From positions 1-64,000 of the forward strand of contig NZ_JASVVV010000002.1 in assembly GCF_030287405.1 (NCBI RefSeq): 64,000 bases of DNA. Reading direction: 5' to 3'. Below the pieces are notes generated by a model. It had not been told where the DNA came from and searched no databases. It saw only the letters and a program-made list of their open reading frames with translations. Within the stretch, counting starts at the first letter, position 1. Each line of letters begins with the position of its first letter. Positions 58,799 through 64,000 of the stretch are shown here, piece by piece. The position numbers were made by a program, and so were the translations under genes. The stretch comes from Halalkalicoccus sp. NIPERK01. Its GTDB lineage: Archaea; Halobacteriota; Halobacteria; Halobacteriales; Halalkalicoccaceae.

Positions 58799-60013
58799 CT
58801 ACCCTCCGTATCGGGTGATCGACTCGATTTCCTCCGGGCGGACCTCGGAGAGCGCCTCCCGGGCGATCACGCGCTTGTGGACCTCGTCGGCCCCGTCGAC
58901 CAGCCGGAACTGGCGGGCGTTCTCGTAGAAATCGGCGAGGGGGAGGTCCTTGCCGATGCCGTTCGCGCCACAGAGTTGGAGGCAGTCGTCGATCACCTCC
59001 TGCACCGTGTTCGCGGCGAACACCTTCGCCATCGAGACGGGGATGCGGGCCTCGCCGCCCGAATCGATCTCGCGGGCGGCGTGGCGCACCATCGTCCGCG
59101 CGGCGTGGAGGTTCGTCTCCGCCTCGGCGATCGTAAATCGGATCGCCTGTTTCTCGGCCAGCGGGCCGTCGAAGGCCTCGCGCTCGCTGACGTAGGCCTT
59201 GGCGACGTCGAGCGCACGTTCCGCCATCCCCGAATACCGCATACAGTGGGTCAGTCGGGCGGGCCCGAGGCGCTGCTGGGCGTGGGAAAAGCCCTCGTTC
59301 AGTCCTCCGAGGAGGTTCCCCTCGGGGATCCGAACCCCGTTGTAGCGGATCTCGGCGTGGCTCATGCCCGAGACCTCGCCGCCGACGTGGGGGATGTTTC
59401 GGACGACCTCCACACCATCGGTATCGCTCGGGACGAGAAACAGCGAACAACCGGCGTAGGGATGGGCCTCCGGGTCCGTGCGGGCCATCACGATCAGCAC
59501 GTCGGCCTCCGCGCCCTGCGTGGTCCACCACTTGTGCCCGTCGATCACCCACTCGTCGCCCTCCTTTCTCGCCTCGGTCTTGAGCATCTTCGGGTCCGAC
59601 CCGCCTCCCTGGATCGGTTCGGTCATCGAGAATCCTGAACGAACCTCCCCGGCGGCGAGCGGTTTTAACCATTCTTCTTTCTGCTCGTCGGTCCCGAACA
59701 GTTCCAGCGTGTGCATGTTGCCCTCGTCGGGGGCGTCGACTCTCAGGGCGGCCGGCCCCAGCAGGCTTCTCCCTGCGGCCTCGAAAACGGGTAACATATC
59801 CCGGTAGCTCAGGCCCTGTCCGCCGTATTTTTCGGGGAGGTGCGGCGCGTACAGCCCGCGCTCGCGGGCGGCCTCTCGAAGCCCCTCGACCTGCCCCTCC
59901 GAGACCGGACCGCTCCCCAGAACCTCCCGTTCGACGGGAATCACCTCCTCATCGAGGAACTCGCGGGTCCGGGCGGCGAACTCGCGCGCACGCTCCGTGT
60001 CGTCGTACTCCAT
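58799..60013 (-). CDS. ACAD10/11-like acyl-CoA dehydrogenase family protein
   Basis: Acyl-CoA dehydrogenase-fold flavoprotein, 404 residues: LPEKYGGQGLSYRDMLPVFE, SGFSMTEPIQGGGSDPKMLK, HKWWTTQGAEADVLIVMART, AFDGPLAEKQAIRFTIAEAE, DDCLQLCGANGIGKDLPLAD. At the C-terminal active-site position it reads FRLVDGADEVHKRVIARE, with Asp near residue 373 where ordinary members have the Glu of YEGT. This VDGxDEVH wording belongs to the ACAD10/11/LvaC branch, whose members act on 4-phosphoacyl-CoA rather than simple acyl-CoA. The gene divergent from it, 102 bp away, is the APH-type kinase that is fused to this domain in human ACAD10/11. Confidence 0.88.
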   Translation of the reverse strand: MEYDDTERAREFAARTREFLDEEVIPVEREVLGSGPVSEGQVEGLREAARERGLYAPHLPEKYGGQGLSYRDMLPVFEAAGRSLLGPAALRVDAPDEGNMHTLELFGTDEQKEEWLKPLAAGEVRSGFSMTEPIQGGGSDPKMLKTEARKEGDEWVIDGHKWWTTQGAEADVLIVMARTDPEAHPYAGCSLFLVPSDTDGVEVVRNIPHVGGEVSGMSHAEIRYNGVRIPEGNLLGGLNEGFSHAQQRLGPARLTHCMRYSGMAERALDVAKAYVSEREAFDGPLAEKQAIRFTIAEAETNLHAARTMVRHAAREIDSGGEARIPVSMAKVFAANTVQEVIDDCLQLCGANGIGKDLPLADFYENARQFRLVDGADEVHKRVIAREALSEVRPEEIESITRYGG

Positions 60014-60115
60014 ACGGGGGCATGGAGAATACACTGTAAAAGCATTCCCCCGGGTGAGCACAGATCGGTAACGCCGTCCCATAGCTATTCATACGGCGAC
60101 GCGGTATCGGGGCGC

Positions 60116-61180
60116 ATGACCGACGCGAGCGAGACCTACTTCGAGCGCCTCGTCGACGAGGGGGCGCTCGCCGACTACCTCGAGGGCGAACTCGGTTCCG
60201 TAGAGCGCTACTCCGTGTCCCACCACCAGGAGGGGCACTCGAACGAGACGCTGTTCGTGACGTGGGGCGAGCAGGAACTGGTGATCCGCCGCCCGCCGCC
60301 GGGCGAGGTCGCAGAAACCGCCCACGACGTGCTCCGGGAGTACCGGGTGATGGACGCCTTACAGGGGACCGAGGTTCCGCTTCCGGACACGCTGCTCGCC
60401 TGCGAGGACCACGACGTCATGGGCAGCGACTTCTACGTCATGGAACGGGTCGAAGGCGACGTCCTGCGCGAGAGCGAACCCGAACGGTTCGCCGACCACA
60501 GGGAGGCGGTTGGCCACGAACTCGTCGATTCCCTCGTCGCCATCCACGAGGTGGATCTCGAAGGGGTAGGGTTAGGGGAGTTCGGCCGACCCGCCGGCTA
60601 CACCGACCGGCAGGTCGAGCGCTGGGGCGACCAGATCGAGTGGGCCACCGAGGTCACGAGCGAGGAACGCGAGGTCCCCACCCTCGAGGAAGTCGGCGAC
60701 TGGCTCGAGGCCAACCGCCCCGACTCGCACCCCCACACGCTGGTTCACGGCGACTACAAACTCGACAACGTGATGTTCGCGCCCGGTACGCCGCCCGAAC
60801 TCGTCGCGGTCTTCGACTGGGAGATGAGCACGCTGGGCGACCCGCTCGCCGACTTGGGCTGGATGCTTTCGTACTGGCGCGACTCGAAGGACCCCGAACC
60901 CGCGATCCCCGAACTCACCGCGCGGTTCATGGAGCAAGAGGGCTATCCGACCCGTCGGGAACTGGTCGAACGCTACGAGGAACGGTCAGGAATCGAGTTC
61001 GAGGACGAGCGCTTTTACCGCGCGCTCGCGGTCTACAAACTCGCCGCCCTCGGCGAGATGTTCTTCCGGCGGTACCTCGAAGGGAACTCCGACGATCCGA
61101 TGTATCCGAAGATGCGCGAGCGCGTCCCGGCGCTCGCACAGCGCGCGGAGCGCATCGTCGAGGGCGACGAACCGCTCTGA
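60116..61180 (+). CDS. APH-fold phosphotransferase (ACAD10/11 kinase-domain / LvaA-like)
   Basis: Small-molecule kinase of the aminoglycoside-phosphotransferase fold, 354 residues: GHSNETLFVTWGEQELVIRR (ATP loop and Lys/Arg), YVMERVEGDVLRESE (hinge), catalytic loop LVHGDYKLDNVMF (Asp213) and metal-binding FDWEMSTLGDPLADLGWMLS (Asp234). DWEMSTLGDP is the wording of the kinase domains of ACAD10/11 and of LvaA, which phosphorylate 4-hydroxyacyl-CoA. Paired with the divergent ACAD gene it makes a split version of that two-domain enzyme. Antibiotic resistance is unlikely. Start ATG at 60116. Confidence 0.88.
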   Translation: MTDASETYFERLVDEGALADYLEGELGSVERYSVSHHQEGHSNETLFVTWGEQELVIRRPPPGEVAETAHDVLREYRVMDALQGTEVPLPDTLLACEDHDVMGSDFYVMERVEGDVLRESEPERFADHREAVGHELVDSLVAIHEVDLEGVGLGEFGRPAGYTDRQVERWGDQIEWATEVTSEEREVPTLEEVGDWLEANRPDSHPHTLVHGDYKLDNVMFAPGTPPELVAVFDWEMSTLGDPLADLGWMLSYWRDSKDPEPAIPELTARFMEQEGYPTRRELVERYEERSGIEFEDERFYRALAVYKLAALGEMFFRRYLEGNSDDPMYPKMRERVPALAQRAERIVEGDEPL

Positions 61181-61309
61181 GCGGCCGCCGGCCGTCGAAC
61201 GATCCTCAATAGTTATTACGGATGAGTGGGAACGGACTACGCGGTACGTGTTAACAATGGTAATCGATCCGAGCGGTTCGGGAAACAGCGCACACGGGGC
61301 GTGGGGCGA

Positions 61310-62365
61310 ATGGTGAACGATCACGGACGAATCGACCGGCGGACGTTTCTCGCGGCGACCGGAGCGGGGGCGATGGCGCTCGCGGGCTGTATCGGCGGCG
61401 ACGACCCACAACCGGTCGACGAGGGCGGGAACGGCGGTTCGGAGGGGGAGACGACCCTGCGGATGCGGACGTCGACCTCGACGACGGCGGCCTACGCCGC
61501 GAACCAGGGGATCGCGGCGGCGATAAACGAGAACACCGACGACCTGTTCGTCGAGGCCCAGACCAGCCCCGGGACCGAGGCCAACATCGGCGCGCTTCAA
61601 AGTGGCGAGGCCGAGATGGTCTACATCCAGAACTGGACGACCGCCGACATCCGGGAGGGCGTCGAGCCGTTCGGCGACCTCGATTTCACGCTCAATCAGG
61701 TGTTTCACTACTACGACCTGCCGTGGTTCTTCTGTTCGGGCAACGAGGACCTGAGTTCGCTCGCCGACATCGGGGCGGGGACGACCGTTTCGCCGACGCC
61801 CCGCGGGTCCGGAACGGCCGCGGCGCTCGAACACGCGCTGAGCTACGCCACCGAGGAGTACGAGCGGGTCAGCGAGGACTACGGAGAGCAGGCGGGCGCG
61901 ATGAACGAGGGTCGCCTCGACGTCGGCGTCGGCACCTACCTGAACTTCGAGATCGTCCCCGGGTGGCTCCAGGAGATGATGGGCACGGTCGACCTCCGAG
62001 TTCTGGAGGTTCCCGAGGGGGTCGCCGGCGAGTGGGAGGGCGACGAGCGCCTGCTGGTCGAGTCGTTCCCCGGCGAGGAACTCGCGGACGCCGCCTTCGC
62101 CCCCGAGGAGGTCCGGAGCATCACCTTCGCGTACAACTTCGTCTGTCGGAACGACCTCGATTACGACGCGGTCTACGGCTTCCTCGAGACGATGTACGAC
62201 GAGCGCGACGGGTTGGCGGAGTACCACGCCCTGTTGAGCCGGCTCGAAGACGAGTCGTTCTGGATCCAGAACGCCTACGAGGGCGTCCCCTTCCACCCCG
62301 CGGCCGCGGACTTCTACGAGGAGATCGGCGTCTGGAACGAGGAGCTACAGCGCGGAGAGGGGTAG
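61310..62365 (+). CDS. TAXI-family TRAP transporter solute-binding lipoprotein
   Basis: Extracellular solute receptor of a TRAP (Na+- or H+-driven) transporter, TAXI class. The 351-residue product has a Tat/lipobox signal, DRRTFLAATGAGAMALAGCI, then an acidic linker, and a mature domain starting TTLRMRTSTSTTAAYAANQG with LQSGEAEMVYIQNWTTADIR, VSPTPRGSGTAAALEHALSY and YEGVPFHPAAADFYEEIGVW at the end. TAXI proteins bind organic acids such as glutamate or 2-oxoacids. The ATG at 61310 places the twin arginine near residue 10. It is followed after 2 bp by the permease, and it lies 129 bp after the APH-type kinase. Confidence 0.88.
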   Translation: MVNDHGRIDRRTFLAATGAGAMALAGCIGGDDPQPVDEGGNGGSEGETTLRMRTSTSTTAAYAANQGIAAAINENTDDLFVEAQTSPGTEANIGALQSGEAEMVYIQNWTTADIREGVEPFGDLDFTLNQVFHYYDLPWFFCSGNEDLSSLADIGAGTTVSPTPRGSGTAAALEHALSYATEEYERVSEDYGEQAGAMNEGRLDVGVGTYLNFEIVPGWLQEMMGTVDLRVLEVPEGVAGEWEGDERLLVESFPGEELADAAFAPEEVRSITFAYNFVCRNDLDYDAVYGFLETMYDERDGLAEYHALLSRLEDESFWIQNAYEGVPFHPAAADFYEEIGVWNEELQRGEG

Positions 62366-62367
62366 CC

Positions 62368-64000
62368 CGTGTCGACCCGGAGCGCGCCCCGATGGCTGAC
62401 GCCGCTTTCCGCGCTCAGGGCGAGCGTCTACCTGCTCGGGGTGACCTTTACCCTCTATACGATCTACTACGCCTACTCGCTGTTCTTCATCCGGATCCGG
62501 TACTCGAACCTCTTCGTCGGTATGGGGATCGCGCTCTTCTATCTCCACACCGCCCTCGAACGGTATCGGGGTCGAACCGACGAACCGGAGGGCGAACTCC
62601 GTTCGCTCGTCCGTCGAATCGACCCGCCCTTCGCGCTCGCGTTGGCGGGCCTCGCGCTCTGGTCGACCGCCTACGTCGAACTCGAGTTCGAGCGGCTGTT
62701 CTACGACGCGCCCGTCGTGGGCTACACCACGAACGACCTCCTGATCGGCGTGGCGCTGATCGCGCTCGCGGTCGACGCCACCCGCAGGGCGTTCGGCAAC
62801 GCCATCGCCGGCGTCACGATCGCCGCGATCGTCTACGCTCATTCACTCGTCGGCCCGAACATGCCCGGCGTCCTCCGGCACACGGGGATGACGTGGGAGC
62901 AGATCGCCCGCGACGGCGCGATCGGGCTGACGGGGGTGTACCACGACACGCTGATGGGGATCGGTGGGACGTGGGTCGCGATCTTCATCATGTTCGCGGG
63001 GATCGCGAAGGCCTACGGCCTGATGGACTTCGTCCTCGACGCGGGCCGCGAACTCGGGTCGAGCCTCCACACCGGCGTCGTCCAGGTCGCCGTGATCGCG
63101 AGCATGATCATGGGCTCCATTACCGGGAGTGCGGCCGCAAACACCGCCACGACGGGGAGTTTCACCATCCCGATGCTCAAGGACCAGGGCGTGCGCGACG
63201 ACTTCGCCGCCGCGATCGAGGCGGTCGCCTCGGCGGGCGGACAGATGCTTCCGCCCGTAATGGGCGTCGCCGCCTTTCTCATGGCCGACATCATCGGCGT
63301 CCCGTACGTCGACGTCATCCGGGCGGGGCTGATCCCCGCCGCGCTGTTCTACCTGAGCGTTGGGATCGGCGTTCACTTCGCAGTACTGAAGTTCGGGTGG
63401 ACCACCGAACGAACCGAGGCGTTCGACCCGCGGATCCTCCTCGAAGGAGCACACTTCGCGATCCCGTTGGGTGTACTGCTCTACACGCTCGTGATCCTGC
63501 GGTACTCGCCGCTATCGGCCGGGATGTACACCATCTTCACGATCGTCGGGGTCGTCGCGCTCAGGAACGCCTACGTCGACGGCGCCTCGGCCGACACCGC
63601 CGTCGTGACCGTCCGCCAGACCGTGACCGGGCTGTATCGCGGCGGCGTCGAGATGGCTCCGCTGGTGGGCGTGCTCGCGGCGATGGGAGTCATCATCGAA
63701 CTGCTGACCCAGACGGGGCTCGCCCAGCGCGTGAGCACGCTCATCGTCGGCCTCGGGGGGAGTAGTCTGGTAGTCGTCCTCCTGCTGGCGATGCTCGCGA
63801 GCATCCTCTTCGGGCTGGGAATGCCCACGCCCGCCGCGTACATCCTCGTCGTGATCCTGGTCGCCCCCGGCGTGATCCAGATGGGCGTCGCCGAGATCAC
63901 CACCCACATGTTCGTCTTCTACTTCGCGATGCTGTCGGCGATAACCCCACCAGTAGCGATCTCCGTGGCCGTCGGCTCGCGGATCGCGGGCACGAGCTTC
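62368..64000 (+). CDS. TRAP transporter fused permease (DctQM-type), 3' end off window
   Basis: Fused small-plus-large membrane subunit of the TAXI-TRAP system (4TM/12TM fusion). It starts from a GTG two bases after the receptor gene; 544 codons are visible and the frame is still open at the right edge. The N-terminal part has about four helices (LSALRASVYLLGVTFTLYTI); the DctM part contains MIMGSITGSAAANTATTGSF, SAGGQMLPPVMGVAAFLMAD, ILFGLGMPTPAAYILVVILV and MLSAITPPVAISVAVGSRIA, the conserved transport-site motifs. Imports a carboxylate with Na+ or H+. The adjacent SDR/ACAD/kinase module suggests a 4-oxo- or 4-hydroxyacid. Typical length is about 650-900 residues. Confidence 0.92.

Noticed and set aside
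60116-61180. Aminoglycoside resistance kinase
   Set aside because: The DWEMSTLGDP wording and the ACAD neighbour point to the ACAD10/11/LvaA branch of the fold rather than drug kinases.

Overview
The window comes from a haloarchaeon (class Halobacteria). The DNA is GC-rich, the predicted proteins are very acidic, and the lineage markers fit: a PAN proteasomal ATPase, family B DNA polymerase, Mre11/Rad50, TrmB- and HxlR-type regulators, Tat-dependent lipoproteins, and many genes with a TATA element about 27 nt before the start codon (leaderless transcripts). Nothing in the sequence allows a species call. No tRNA, rRNA, CRISPR array, transposase or integrase was recognised.

Layout. 0-5 kb: sufC-sufB (Fe-S assembly, cut by the window edge) and an intein-free DNA polymerase B, then a 450-bp non-coding stretch with an interspersed repeat. 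5-12.5 kb: small haloarchaeal proteins, rad50-mre11, a small winged-helix regulator and PAN divergent around an AT-rich inverted repeat, then cysE. 12.5-22.2 kb: very small proteins, then a sugar-type locus made of a TrmB-family regulator, a complete oligopeptide-type ABC importer (two ATPases, two permeases, Tat lipoprotein) and a divergent GH13 alpha-glucosidase. 22.3-29 kb: a bactofilin-like beta-helix protein and an electron-transfer-flavoprotein operon (ferredoxin, EtfB, EtfA with a duplicated N-terminal extension, FixC-like dehydrogenase, an unknown partner), then a GNAT protein. 29-32 kb: a flavin monooxygenase and an orphan ATP-grasp enzyme, separated by six closely packed perfect hairpins with 3-nt loops. 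32-41.5 kb: an NhaC antiporter, a YchF-like GTPase, a CopG-type protein, and a four-gene overlapping operon (NRAMP-like carrier lacking the metal motif, HyuA, HyuB, Asp/Glu-racemase-like protein) behind a three-half-site operator. 41.6-45 kb: membrane proteins and a UbiA prenyltransferase. 45-61 kb: scattered fatty-acid/CoA genes (acyl-CoA ligase, two acyl-CoA dehydrogenases, MaoC, thioesterase, 3-hydroxyacyl-CoA dehydrogenase/enoyl-CoA hydratase fusion, SDRs), a CopZ-like/disulfide-reductase/HxlR unit and a two-component pair. 61-64 kb: a TAXI-TRAP transporter, cut by the right edge.

How it fits together. The acyl-CoA dehydrogenases would pass electrons to the EtfBA/FixC system and so to the menaquinone pool. 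An SDR, an ACAD10/11-like dehydrogenase, an APH-fold kinase and a TRAP carboxylate importer lie together at 57.9-64 kb and resemble the logic of bacterial levulinate/4-hydroxyacid catabolism (Lva pathway). The most interesting candidates for a second look are that module, the NRAMP-like/hydantoinase operon with its operator, the hairpin array, and the TrmB-controlled Opp-type alpha-glucoside system.
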